This document shows positions 17,798 to 26,967 of a stretch of DNA of 64,000 nt, one piece after another. The DNA comes from Lacibacter sp. H375. Lineage in GTDB: Bacteria > Bacteroidota > Bacteroidia > Chitinophagales > Chitinophagaceae. The DNA lies in contig NZ_JBBKTT010000001.1 of assembly GCF_037892425.1 (NCBI RefSeq), positions 744,001 to 808,000 of the forward strand, read 5' to 3'. Positions within the stretch are counted from its first letter, which is position 1, and the number at the start of each line of letters is the position of its first letter. Both the position numbers and the translations under genes were made by a program. The notes beneath the pieces are model-generated. The model did not search any database. It had not been told where the DNA came from and saw only the letters and a program-made list of their open reading frames with translations.

Positions 17798-17805
17798 CAA
17801 ATGTA
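17798..17805 (-). promoter_or_regulatory. -7 promoter box (TACATTTG) immediately before xylB
   Basis: TACATTTG on the minus strand fits TAnnTTTG and ends only 3 bases before the chosen ATG. If active, transcription would start about at the ATG, giving a leaderless message. Confidence 0.45.
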
Positions 17806-17820
17806 CATTTTTCAATTTTT

Positions 17821-17851
17821 AAAAGAGGGGGGAATGAAGATACACTCCCCC
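17821..17851 (-). terminator. Terminator after the GH30 gene
   Basis: GGGGGA (17828-17833) pairs with TCCCCC (17846-17851) over a 12-base loop. On the minus strand it is followed by CTCTTTT. It separates GH30 from xylB. Confidence 0.7.
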
Positions 17852-17963
17852 GATTGTTGATTATGACCCTAAACAAACTAACATGATTATAATTTTGCTT
17901 TATTACTACCCTATCTCGATATTCGTTTACTCCAGATATATTTTTTCATTATTATCAAATATA

Positions 17964-19202
17964 TTATTGCTCAACCAAGGTCACCACACTGTTAGGCGGT
18001 AACGTAAATTCAAAACTATTACCGGTTGATGTTACAGCTGCACCTTGCTCAACGTTCTTAGTTGGGGTGGTTACATATGGAACAAATGAAGCCGCAGAAG
18101 CTCCTTCAAATGCAATTTTCTGTTTCACATTGTAAGAGCCTACATTGATGGCCACTATCACTTTTTTCGATCCGTTTTTATAGGCCGACAGCAATACATC
18201 CAATCTTGAATTTGCCGAAATGCCTACTCTTACTGCACCGGGTTTAATGAACCTTGCAAAATGCGAAATGATATACCCACGACGTGTAACAAGTCCATCC
18301 TGTCCGATGGGTCCGTAAAAACGTTTACCATACCACCAGATATAAGCGTTGAAATTTGCTTTTGTCAAACAATCATGTATTTCAACAGCGGTAGTAATAC
18401 CCGATGGATAGGTTGAAAGCGTATCCAGATGTTCTGTCATCCAGATCTCCTTGCCTTTACTTCTGATCTGCGGATTATCAATAATGCCACCGCCATAAAT
18501 ATGGGTGCCAAAAATATCAAGGTTGGCCACTGCAGCATTGTCGGATAAAATTGTGTTGATATAGGTTTGATTGTTATTCACCAGTTCGGGCGCCATTAAT
18601 TTTGTAGCAGTAACAGCAGCGCCGTGGTTCTTTAAAAAATCTCTCATTTCCGTTCCTGTCCATACACAACTTTCATAATTCGTATCCCAATCTGGTTCGT
18701 TTTGAACAGACACTGCATACAGAGGAGCACCATTGTTCGCCATATACAGCGCAAAATCATTCAGGTATTTTGCGTAAGCAGCCGCACTATCCGGAATCAG
18801 TTTGCCACTGATAATGCTGTTGTTTGTTTTCATACGGGCAGGCGGGCTCCACGGACTGGCAAGAATAATTGCTCCACGTTGTATGGCCGCTTTTGCGTAG
18901 TTCAGTTCGGTTGCTCTCCAGGCATCATCAGAAGCTATTCTTATTCTGAGAATATTCAATCCTACTTGTCCGTTTGCTGAACCGAACAATCGGTCAAACT
19001 CTTCTGACGTTAATGCACTCGTATTAGGCGGTGTAAAAACTGTTGCACAACCAAACCCCTGAATCACCTGCTTATTTTCATTGACAAGAACAGTAGCAGA
19101 AGCATCAAGTGTAGCGATAACTGGAGTTGTATTTTTATTCTCACCCTTCTTGCAGGAAAGCAGAACCAAAAACAGAAGTGGAAAAATTTTCTTGGTAGTC
19201 AT
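17964..19202 (-). CDS. GH30 glucuronoxylanase, lipoprotein
   Basis: A 412-residue endo-xylanase of glycoside hydrolase family 30, probably subfamily 8, which cuts xylan next to methylglucuronic-acid branches. The lipobox ends at Cys17 (LLSCKKG), so the protein is membrane-anchored and probably on the cell surface. The TIM barrel holds the acid/base Glu169 (QNEP) and the nucleophile Glu257 (WMTEH). The C-terminal beta side domain ends SVVTLVEQ. Upstream is a 662-bp region with two LacI-type operators. The subfamily assignment was made by eye. Confidence 0.9.
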   Translation of the reverse strand: MTTKKIFPLLFLVLLSCKKGENKNTTPVIATLDASATVLVNENKQVIQGFGCATVFTPPNTSALTSEEFDRLFGSANGQVGLNILRIRIASDDAWRATELNYAKAAIQRGAIILASPWSPPARMKTNNSIISGKLIPDSAAAYAKYLNDFALYMANNGAPLYAVSVQNEPDWDTNYESCVWTGTEMRDFLKNHGAAVTATKLMAPELVNNNQTYINTILSDNAAVANLDIFGTHIYGGGIIDNPQIRSKGKEIWMTEHLDTLSTYPSGITTAVEIHDCLTKANFNAYIWWYGKRFYGPIGQDGLVTRRGYIISHFARFIKPGAVRVGISANSRLDVLLSAYKNGSKKVIVAINVGSYNVKQKIAFEGASAASFVPYVTTPTKNVEQGAAVTSTGNSFEFTLPPNSVVTLVEQ

Positions 19203-19512
19203 GAAAAGTAAGTTTGTAAGCTGTGTTTTGGCGAATACCTATTTGAAGAAGTTGAAATAGTCAATTAAAATTTGTTGTGAGTGTTGTTATAAAAAAATCA
19301 TCAGGCAGAAGAAATGTGAAGGAGTTGCATTGCATGCGAATGTTTACTGTTCCATTCAGATAAAATATCCGTGAAACAGCAACAGCTTTTCTGAATACAC
19401 AAAGATTGCCGAGACGGTATGGCAAGTGGTGCTGGCAAAACAATCAATTCTATCATAAAACGCACTGATGTTGAGTAAAAGCCTAAATCCGTGAAATGAA
19501 GAAATTCAAAAA

Positions 19513-19526
19513 TGTAATCGATTGCA
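19513..19526. promoter_or_regulatory. LacI-type operator, proximal to GH30
   Basis: TGTAATCGATTGCA has a central CG and near-palindromic arms. It differs by one base from the TGCAAYCGRTTGCA form. It lies 311 bases upstream of the GH30 ATG. Confidence 0.6.
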
Positions 19527-19685
19527 CAATTCCCTACACAAAACAGATTACTTTTCCAATTGCTTACAATTTTTGCTACGTTGTTTTTAACATCATTCAA
19601 CCACTTATTCGTCGACAACATTTGGCGAAAATTCGCACCAGTAAAGGGTAAAAACAACCAACAGGGACATTTGGCAGGACCTATT

Positions 19686-19731
19686 TGAAAGCTAATGTAG
19701 GAAAATTTTCTTAAAATGCAACCGATTGCAT
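19686..19731. promoter_or_regulatory. 46-bp conserved block with LacI-type operator, distal to GH30
   Basis: The block opens TGAAAGCTAATGTAGGAAA and closes with the operator TGCAACCGATTGCA (19717-19730). The same arrangement, with the same length and few differences, recurs at 32412-32457. Conservation outside the operator suggests a second binding site or a promoter element. Confidence 0.75.
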
Positions 19732-19864
19732 TTTGTTTAAATTTTATTGAACTCTTCACCGTTGGGGCTTGGGCTGCCACCAATATTCCATAAGATTTAT
19801 GCAGGGCGGCTGGCCGCTTTGCGCAAAACAAAATACTACTGCTTTCGACTCCTGTTTATACTAC

Positions 19865-21991
19865 CTAATTTCGTTTGATCTGATTCCAGGCGTTCGCCAC
19901 ACTCTCCACCGGAAGTTTGCAGGTGGCATTGGTACATACATAGATCATCGTTTTATTGGCCTGTAGTTTATCTTGCAGCAAGGGGAGGTTCTCTTCGTTT
20001 ACTGAACCCATAAACAGGCAATCGGGTAAATATTTTTTCTGCAACTCACGATTCCGGGTTTGTGCTTCGCTGCCCATTACAGCTACTTCATATGTTCCGT
20101 AAGTCATCAACCCCGACAATGAACACCATTGAGCATGATAGGTGGGTTGCTCATTCATTTTTCCTGCGGCAACAGTTAGCATGCGTGTGCTTTTGTTCAG
20201 GTAGTTACTGTCAGATAAAAATGTAGCAAGCGAATGAAGAACGCCGGCCATTACTGCATTGGATGAAGGAATCACGTGATCCTGAATATCAATTTTCCGT
20301 ACAACCAGGTTTGTAGTATTTGCAGCTGTATAAAAAAACATGCCTGATGATGCGTCATAAAAATGATCCAACGAATAATCGGTGATCAATTTTGCCTGCA
20401 TGAGCCAATGTTTGTTAAACGTAACCTGATATAATTTTAAATAGGCAGATGCCAACCATGCATAGTCATCCAAAAAAGCATCGACCGAAGCTTTGCCATC
20501 TTTATAACTACGAAGCAAGCGTCCGTCTTTTGCCAACATATTTTTTTCGAGGAACTCAGCATTTGTAATTGCTTTCTGCAAATAGGTTTCGTTGCCTGTT
20601 GCTGCAAATGCATCGAGATATGCTTTGAGCATAATGGCATTCCAGGAGGTTAGAATTTTATCATCAACTGCAGGCTTCTTTCGTTTATTCCGTTCTGCAA
20701 ACAATGCCTGCCGGGTTTTAGTCAGCAGGGTAGTAAAATCAACCACATTGATGTTGTTGGCAATTGCAAATGCAGCCGGCCGGTGAGTTGTGTAAACTAT
20801 GTTTCGTTTCTTTTCCCAATTTCCCTGTGGCTGTACATGATAATAAGCAGCAATGGATGCGGCATTTTCTTTGCCGGTTGTTTTTACAAACGCATCATAG
20901 CTCCATGCATAAAATGCACCTTCGTCGCCATCTGTTTCTGCATTTAGCGAACTGTAAAAACCTCCGGCAGGCGATGTAAGTTCCCGGTCTATGAAGTCAA
21001 TCGTTTCTGTAAAAACAGTTTTATAAAATTCATCGTTGGTCAATTGATAGGCATGTGCATACAGGCTGATCAACTGGCCATTGTCGTACAACATTTTTTC
21101 AAAATGAGGAACACGCCATAAACTATCAGTACTGTAACGGGCAAACCCACCACCAAGATGATCATACAATCCACCCAATGCCATTTTTTCAAGTGTGGTC
21201 GTTGCAGTTTTTAATGCTGATGTATCACCCGTGAGATAATGGTATTGCAATAAGAATTCCCAAACAGAAGGAGTGGGGAATTTTTGCTTTCCTTGCAGAC
21301 CTCCGTTAACAAGATCAATTTGATCAATCGCTTTTTGAAACATCGCCTGGTAACCAGTATTGTTTCCCCGATCTGTTGTTGTTACATCTTTAAACAGAAG
21401 ACTATCGCTGTCAATAATACCATAGGTAAGCGAATTTGCCTGCAACACAACTTTGCTATTTTTATTCTTATAACTATCGCTGATTTGTTGGAGTAGTGTA
21501 AGCCAGGTATCTTTTGTATAATAGGTGCCTGCAAAAAAAGGTTTGCCGTCAGGAAGTGCAAATGCATTGAGTGGCCAACCTGCTTCTCCATTATTCAACA
21601 GTTGACAAGCATGCATGTAAATATTATCAAGATCGGGACGTTCTTCCCTGTCTACTTTGATGCACACAAACGACTCGTTCATTACTCTGGCAACTGCAGT
21701 ATCCATAAAGGTTTCACGTTCCATTACATGACACCAGTGGCAGGATGCATAGCCAATACTGATCAATAAAGGTTTGTTTTCCTGTTTTGCTTTGGCGAGT
21801 GCTTCATCGCCCCATTCATACCAGTCAACAGGATTGTCTGCATGCTCTTTCAGGTAAGGACTTGACGCATATTGCAAACGGTTTTGTGTTTGCTTCTTTT
21901 GCAGATCTGTACAACCTGATACAAACAATAACAAAAGCATGATCCCATAACACAAATTTCTACACAACTCTTTGTTTGTTTTTGCAAGCAT
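19865..21991 (-). CDS. DUF255 thioredoxin-like protein (YyaL/SSP411 type), lipoprotein
   Basis: A 708-residue protein. I start it at the ATG at 21991; the longer frame needs a TTG. A lipobox ends at about Cys27 (LLFVSGC), so it is exported and anchored. The thioredoxin-like DUF255 domain contains [14 protein letters not shown] at about residues 82-95. The rest forms an alpha/alpha-barrel like that of N-acylglucosamine 2-epimerase-type proteins, with [17 protein letters not shown]. The true role of this family is unknown. It is the last gene of a three-gene set and starts 12 bases after the FG-GAP gene ends. Confidence 0.88.
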   Translation of the reverse strand: MLAKTNKELCRNLCYGIMLLLLFVSGCTDLQKKQTQNRLQYASSPYLKEHADNPVDWYEWGDEALAKAKQENKPLLISIGYASCHWCHVMERETFMDTAVARVMNESFVCIKVDREERPDLDNIYMHACQLLNNGEAGWPLNAFALPDGKPFFAGTYYTKDTWLTLLQQISDSYKNKNSKVVLQANSLTYGIIDSDSLLFKDVTTTDRGNNTGYQAMFQKAIDQIDLVNGGLQGKQKFPTPSVWEFLLQYHYLTGDTSALKTATTTLEKMALGGLYDHLGGGFARYSTDSLWRVPHFEKMLYDNGQLISLYAHAYQLTNDEFYKTVFTETIDFIDRELTSPAGGFYSSLNAETDGDEGAFYAWSYDAFVKTTGKENAASIAAYYHVQPQGNWEKKRNIVYTTHRPAAFAIANNINVVDFTTLLTKTRQALFAERNKRKKPAVDDKILTSWNAIMLKAYLDAFAATGNETYLQKAITNAEFLEKNMLAKDGRLLRSYKDGKASVDAFLDDYAWLASAYLKLYQVTFNKHWLMQAKLITDYSLDHFYDASSGMFFYTAANTTNLVVRKIDIQDHVIPSSNAVMAGVLHSLATFLSDSNYLNKSTRMLTVAAGKMNEQPTYHAQWCSLSGLMTYGTYEVAVMGSEAQTRNRELQKKYLPDCLFMGSVNEENLPLLQDKLQANKTMIYVCTNATCKLPVESVANAWNQIKRN

Positions 21992-22003
21992 GAAATAATT
22001 CAA

Positions 22004-25000
22004 TTAGTTGCGCTTTTCAAAAACACGCAGGCGGTCATTGTTTGAACTTACAAGAATGGCGGAGCGGTTTCCTGCATTGATCAACTGAATATCCTTTACA
22101 TTATAAGGTACAAAAAATCCACTTTGCATTGGCATGTAACTTTTGAATTCGTTGTTGCCTAAACCTTTCAGAAAAACACCGGGTGAAGCATCTGCAGGAG
22201 TAGTTTCCACTTCCACATCAAATTTATTTCCTGCCATCAGGATGTCTTTAATGCCATCGCCATCAAAATCTTTTACAATGATGCCGTTTACGGTTGATAG
22301 CTGTGCCTCCATCGGCAACTTCTTTGCTGTGAACTTTCCTTTTTCGTTCACAAATACAACTGTAGAAAAAAGATGAGCCTGGTGATGCAGAGCCGATTTT
22401 AAAGCTTCGTCACCTAAAATCCCTGTGAGATCACTTTCTGCAAATGATAAATAAGTTGGAAATTTTTCTGTGATCATCGGGCATTGTTGCGATGTACATT
22501 CTCTTCCACGTATCGGAACCATTTTATTGCTCAGATGCTTGGCAAGAAAAATATCGTTGGTACCATTGCCATCAAAATCTTTTGCATACACTTCAAATGG
22601 TTTTTCAATACTAGCCTGGAACTTATAATTTTCTCCAAGGTTACCCGCAATTAAATCAAGATCACCATCACCATCAATATCATCTGCTACCAGTTTGTTC
22701 CACCAACCTGCTGTTTGATCAACGCCGAAGTTGCCGGAAACATCTTTCATTTTTCCTTTTGTGTATTCAAATACTTTAACAGGCATCCATTCGCCGGCCA
22801 ATATTAATTCGGCTTTTTTATCGCCATTTAAATCGGCACCAATCGCTGATTTAACCATTCCGATATTCATCAGATCCGGTGCCACTTCGTTTGTCTTGTC
22901 AACAAACTTTCCTTTTTCGTTGATCAACAAATAACTTGTTGGCGGATAAGGATATTTATGTGCCATTACTTCTCCACCTCTGAACAAATCAAGATCGCTA
23001 TCACCATCAACATCAAAAGCAACTACACATGATCCGCTGCTGATAGTGGCAGGTAAAACTGATTTTGTGAAATTTCCTTTGCCATCATTGATATACAATC
23101 GATCCTGATACATGCCGGAACCTTCATTAAATTCACTGCCACCGCTTACAACATAAAGATCCAGATCTTTATCACCGTCTGCATCAAACAGTAAAGTACC
23201 CATGTCTTCATACTTCTTATCTGCTTCAAACGCAGCAACAGTTTGTTTTACGAACGCTCCATTTAACTGCAAATACAAACTGCCTGATTGATCTTTTGCT
23301 CCACCAATAAAAAAATCTTCTGTGCCATCAGCATTTACATCACCCTTTGCAACAAAGGGACCACTGCGGCTGAATTCATGCGGAAGTAATACCTGGTCAA
23401 CATATTCATCCAGTTTATTTTCTGTATGTAGAAATGGAGTTGAAAGAAATTGATTGGTTACTTCAGCAAATAAAGGATCGTACACATAACGATGATTACC
23501 TGATTGAACGGCCTGTTGATAATTTACTTTTACAACCTGATTCGTGGTAAGATTTTGCAAGCTGTTTGATTTTCCATCGGGCCATACAATTACTGCACTA
23601 TCAATCTTAGCAGTTTTGCCAACGCCAAAATGAACTACAGGATCGTTTGACGAAAGATATCCCCGCACTGTTTTTTGTTGAAAGAATTGTTGCAGCTTGC
23701 CTTCGTAATACAAAGATATTTTTGCTCCAATACCATCTCTGTTTTGTGCCGGACCTTCCAGCTTCAAACGCAGGTAATTATTTTTCTTATCAGTTACATT
23801 CTCGTACAGATCAGATTCTCCATCAAGATTATTGATCACAAGATCGAGATCACCATCATTATCAAAATCAGCAACTGCAGCTCCGTTTGAAAATGTACTG
23901 TCTTTGAAGCCCCATGCTTCGGATACATTTTCAAATTTTAGTCCGCCATTATTTTTGAAAAGATAGTTCCGCACTTTAATGGGATCATAGATCGACATAT
24001 ACTCTTTAAATCCTTTTGAGAACATTTCTTCGGAAGAGTTGTACTTGCTCATGTTTGCTCGGATATACATTTCCTGCTTTTGCTGAATGTCACCATCGAA
24101 CAAATCACGTCGGTAACCATTGGCAACAAAAATATCCCGGTATCCATCATTGTCAAAGTCAGATGCAAGTGTAGACCAGCTCCATTCTGTTTTAGAAATA
24201 CCAGCCATTTGCGATACATCACTGAAAAAGCCATTGCCATGATTCAGGTGAAGTACATTGTGCATGTATTGTTTATGAAAACCGCTGTCAACAATGGCCC
24301 AAAATCCCTGCACATCCATACGTGGCATGGAAACTTTGGAACGCTTATAATTTTCAGGCAACATTTCCATCACCAGAATATCTTCAAAACCATCGTTGTT
24401 GAGATCGGCAATATCGGCGCCCATGGAAAACAGCGAAAGATGATTGGTCATCGATTTCACTTCATCTTTAAACGTTCCGTTTTTTTGATTGATGTAGATA
24501 TAATCATTATCAGCATAATCGTTGGAAACAAAAATATCTTCCCATCCATCGTTATTGAGGTCGGCAGTAACTACCGACAATGCATATCCGAAATTATTTC
24601 TGATACCCGCCTGTTTCCCAATTTCAGTAAACTTGCCATTATCATTCCGGTACAATTTATCCCTGCAAAGATCCGGAGGGTTTCGTTTGCCGGATACCAT
24701 TCGTGAAAGACCTAAGTAGAATGAATCGGGACGATTGGTGAGATACATGTCCAGGTCATTATCATTATCCATATCAAAGAAAGCAGCATGGATCGAATAA
24801 CTCTTATCGTCCAGTCCGTATTTTTTTGCCTCTTCTTTAAATGTGAGATCACCGTTGTTGACGAACAACAGGTTTCTCCGTTCTTCATCAGTATCCTTAT
24901 AGCCACCTCTGCAAACATAGATGTCCATGAAACCATCGCTGTTGATATCAACGAAGGTTACACCGTTATCCCAACCCTTACCGCCATCCACATTTGCGGT

Positions 25001-25357
25001 AGTTGTAATGTCTTTAAACTTCATTCCACCTTGGTTGAGGTATAGTTTGTTGGGCACTTCATTTCCTGTAAAGTAAATATCCATCAATCCATCGTTGTTC
25101 ACATCTGCTGTGGCAACACCGGCACCATTGTACACATACGCAAACGTGTCGAAATAATTACGATGGTAATTTTCTTCTACCATGTTGGTAAAACTGATGC
25201 CGCTTTCCGATGTATTCACTTTATTGAAAACAGGATCAACAGAAGATGTAACAGTCGTATCTCCCGTAGTGTTTTTTTCTTTACATCCGGTTGAAAGGAC
25301 GAACATGCACATGCCGATGATAAAAGCAGTGCATGCGAGTACAGTTTTTTTTGCCAT
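22004..25357 (-). CDS. FG-GAP/VCBS repeat protein with ASPIC/UnbV domain (CRTAC1-like), lipoprotein
   Basis: A 1117-residue exported protein. I chose the ATG at 25357 (MAKKTVLACTAF), giving a signal with the lipobox STGC; the longer frame overlaps the previous gene. Many FG-GAP repeats carry calcium-binding signatures such as DVNNDGLMDIYFTGN and DFDNDGDLDLVINN, which should build one or two beta-propellers. An ASPIC/UnbV domain lies at about residues 525-610 (GIGAKISLYY, VHFGVGKTA). It probably binds a ligand or partner at the cell surface. It sits 22 bases after the haloperoxidase-like gene. The biological role is not known. Confidence 0.88.
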   Translation of the reverse strand: MAKKTVLACTAFIIGMCMFVLSTGCKEKNTTGDTTVTSSVDPVFNKVNTSESGISFTNMVEENYHRNYFDTFAYVYNGAGVATADVNNDGLMDIYFTGNEVPNKLYLNQGGMKFKDITTTANVDGGKGWDNGVTFVDINSDGFMDIYVCRGGYKDTDEERRNLLFVNNGDLTFKEEAKKYGLDDKSYSIHAAFFDMDNDNDLDMYLTNRPDSFYLGLSRMVSGKRNPPDLCRDKLYRNDNGKFTEIGKQAGIRNNFGYALSVVTADLNNDGWEDIFVSNDYADNDYIYINQKNGTFKDEVKSMTNHLSLFSMGADIADLNNDGFEDILVMEMLPENYKRSKVSMPRMDVQGFWAIVDSGFHKQYMHNVLHLNHGNGFFSDVSQMAGISKTEWSWSTLASDFDNDGYRDIFVANGYRRDLFDGDIQQKQEMYIRANMSKYNSSEEMFSKGFKEYMSIYDPIKVRNYLFKNNGGLKFENVSEAWGFKDSTFSNGAAVADFDNDGDLDLVINNLDGESDLYENVTDKKNNYLRLKLEGPAQNRDGIGAKISLYYEGKLQQFFQQKTVRGYLSSNDPVVHFGVGKTAKIDSAVIVWPDGKSNSLQNLTTNQVVKVNYQQAVQSGNHRYVYDPLFAEVTNQFLSTPFLHTENKLDEYVDQVLLPHEFSRSGPFVAKGDVNADGTEDFFIGGAKDQSGSLYLQLNGAFVKQTVAAFEADKKYEDMGTLLFDADGDKDLDLYVVSGGSEFNEGSGMYQDRLYINDGKGNFTKSVLPATISSGSCVVAFDVDGDSDLDLFRGGEVMAHKYPYPPTSYLLINEKGKFVDKTNEVAPDLMNIGMVKSAIGADLNGDKKAELILAGEWMPVKVFEYTKGKMKDVSGNFGVDQTAGWWNKLVADDIDGDGDLDLIAGNLGENYKFQASIEKPFEVYAKDFDGNGTNDIFLAKHLSNKMVPIRGRECTSQQCPMITEKFPTYLSFAESDLTGILGDEALKSALHHQAHLFSTVVFVNEKGKFTAKKLPMEAQLSTVNGIIVKDFDGDGIKDILMAGNKFDVEVETTPADASPGVFLKGLGNNEFKSYMPMQSGFFVPYNVKDIQLINAGNRSAILVSSNNDRLRVFEKRN

Positions 25358-25379
25358 CTTATTTCGTTTTTCTTCGTAT

Positions 25380-26843
25380 TCAGTTTTTTTCGCCGGTGTG
25401 GTATAAATATTTCTGCCACACCAGTGCTGCAACATTTCTTCCCAATTTCAATCCTTCTTCATTTTCACATTGAATATGATATCCACCCAACACTCTTGAA
25501 AGACCGGCCATATTCGCCGTTTCAGTAAATGTGGGAAATGACAAAGTTACTTCAGCTCCCACTCGATCCGGTTCAGTCATTTCGCCCGGCTTACGTTTTA
25601 CTTCCACTCCAAATTTATCGCTACCGGTAAAGAGCCGCAGAATTTCAGCACAAGCACCACTAATAGTACTATGACCTGAAATATAACTTGGGAAAGGCGG
25701 ACATAAAAATGTTTCGGGCGAATAGGGTCTCCATTCTTGCCCCGGTATTTCAATCATTCCTTTGTCTGGACCACCCCAACCTTTGATTGTTTTATCTTTA
25801 AAATAATAATGTACCAGCGTGTAAGGCCGTGCAAAATCGTATTCCATTTTTGTATCCCAGCAAGCAATGAATCCATCCATTGCTGCAGCTTCAACAGCAA
25901 AATACATTTTTACATCCTGATCTAATGTATGGTTATCACGTACCGAAACATCTTGTGCAAATATGAGCCAGTGCCCTGCCTGTTGAACTGATTTCGGTCC
26001 GTCACGCATAAATTCCACCAACGCTTTTTGCTCGTTGGTAAGTGCAGCCTGTAATTCCACTACTTCTTTCACCTCCTTTTCCAATTGCGCCGAACCGATA
26101 GCGGGTGGAGGCTGGCATCGGAACTGACTGCCCGAATCTAATAACAACGGCTTTACTTTACCCCAGTGGGGCGTTAAACAGGCGGGAGCAAATTTGCCAC
26201 CCTTACCATCTGCAAAATATTTTGGTTGCCAGCGTTTAATATCGATGAGTGTATCAGCACTGTTAACGGGCATATAACCTGTGTAGTCGGAGTAGACTTT
26301 TCCATTAGAGCCGGGCATAGTTCCTGTTTGGTTGGAGCCATCGTTCAATCTTGCTTCAATAACTGTTTTGGCAGCAAGGTTGCCAATACCTTCGGGTGTA
26401 GTTGGATCTGTCGAATTATTATCAGGATCTAAACCAAATTCTTTCATCTTGTTGCGAAGCATCACTGAATCGCTGTAAAAATATTGCAGCATAGCTCGGT
26501 AGGCTGCATAGCTGATCGCAATTTCCTTGTTCTTTATTGTCCGTTTTTCTTGTGGTACACGTTCCACTTGTTGCAGGTACAAAGGACGTGCCTTTTCATC
26601 ATACCTCGACCAAGCATCGAATACGGCCGTCCAAACAAGACCAAGCATACGTGAAGTAACAGTAGGACGTGGCCGAAATGTTTCGGTATCATTGGCAGTT
26701 GCTTCTAATGAGATTTTACCCCATTGGTAGGCTCTGTTATTGGCACCTCTTGGTTCTTCTGTAAGTTGTTTGTTATTGCCGCTGCAGGAACAGAGAGCAA
26801 CAACAAGAATAAAAAGTTGGATATAGCGACTCTTACCCTTCAT
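25380..26843 (-). CDS. Vanadium-dependent haloperoxidase / PAP2-like protein, exported
   Basis: A 487-residue all-helical protein with a lipoprotein-like signal (VVALCSCSG). The three vanadate/phosphate-binding motifs are complete: K332-X6-R339-P340, PSYISGH (385-391, with the catalytic His391), and SR-X3-G-X-H (449-456). The residue after the last motif is Glu460 (CEN) where Asp is common. It may be a haloperoxidase or a phosphatase, which sequence alone cannot decide. It is the first gene of the set with the FG-GAP and DUF255 proteins and lies downstream of susD, beyond a hairpin. Confidence 0.85.
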   Translation of the reverse strand: MKGKSRYIQLFILVVALCSCSGNNKQLTEEPRGANNRAYQWGKISLEATANDTETFRPRPTVTSRMLGLVWTAVFDAWSRYDEKARPLYLQQVERVPQEKRTIKNKEIAISYAAYRAMLQYFYSDSVMLRNKMKEFGLDPDNNSTDPTTPEGIGNLAAKTVIEARLNDGSNQTGTMPGSNGKVYSDYTGYMPVNSADTLIDIKRWQPKYFADGKGGKFAPACLTPHWGKVKPLLLDSGSQFRCQPPPAIGSAQLEKEVKEVVELQAALTNEQKALVEFMRDGPKSVQQAGHWLIFAQDVSVRDNHTLDQDVKMYFAVEAAAMDGFIACWDTKMEYDFARPYTLVHYYFKDKTIKGWGGPDKGMIEIPGQEWRPYSPETFLCPPFPSYISGHSTISGACAEILRLFTGSDKFGVEVKRKPGEMTEPDRVGAEVTLSFPTFTETANMAGLSRVLGGYHIQCENEEGLKLGRNVAALVWQKYLYHTGEKN

Positions 26844-26897
26844 AATAACAATACAATTAAAGTAAAATTTTTGGCAATAGGCTCTCTTTTTTAGAAC

Positions 26898-26930
26898 AAA
26901 CCGGGAACCAGAAGTACTGGTTCCCGGTTT
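26898..26930 (-). terminator. Strong hairpin between susD and the haloperoxidase-like gene
   Basis: AAACCGGGAACCAG (26898-26911) pairs perfectly with CTGGTTCCCGGTTT (26917-26930), a 14-bp stem with a 5-base loop. The following minus-strand sequence is only modestly T-rich (GTTTGTTCT). It should end or strongly reduce the susCD transcript. Confidence 0.75.
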
Positions 26931-26967
26931 GGAAGATTCTCACTTTATTGTTCTAATAGACTACTTC

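Larger units (their letters stand above)
19203..19864. other. Long intergenic region upstream of GH30 with LacI-type operators
   Basis: No convincing gene is present in these 662 bases. The open frame on the minus strand at 19301-19831 lacks family resemblance and has odd Cys/Phe-rich composition. The region holds two LacI-type operators and a 46-bp block shared with the susC/lacI region. The distance from the shared block to the GH30 ATG is about 484 bases, so a long leader is possible. Confidence 0.7.

Noticed and set aside
19301-19831. 176-codon open frame on the minus strand in the gap upstream of GH30
   Set aside because: The product has no recognisable family, is rich in Cys and Phe, and lies over the conserved operator block. 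It is treated as regulatory DNA.
22004-25357. Tandem calcium-binding repeats in the FG-GAP gene considered as DNA repeats
   Set aside because: The repetition is at protein level (propeller blades). The DNA is not tandemly repeated.
25380-26843. Haloperoxidase-like protein called a true bromoperoxidase
   Set aside because: PAP2 phosphatases share all three motifs, and the residue after the third motif is Glu rather than the usual Asp.
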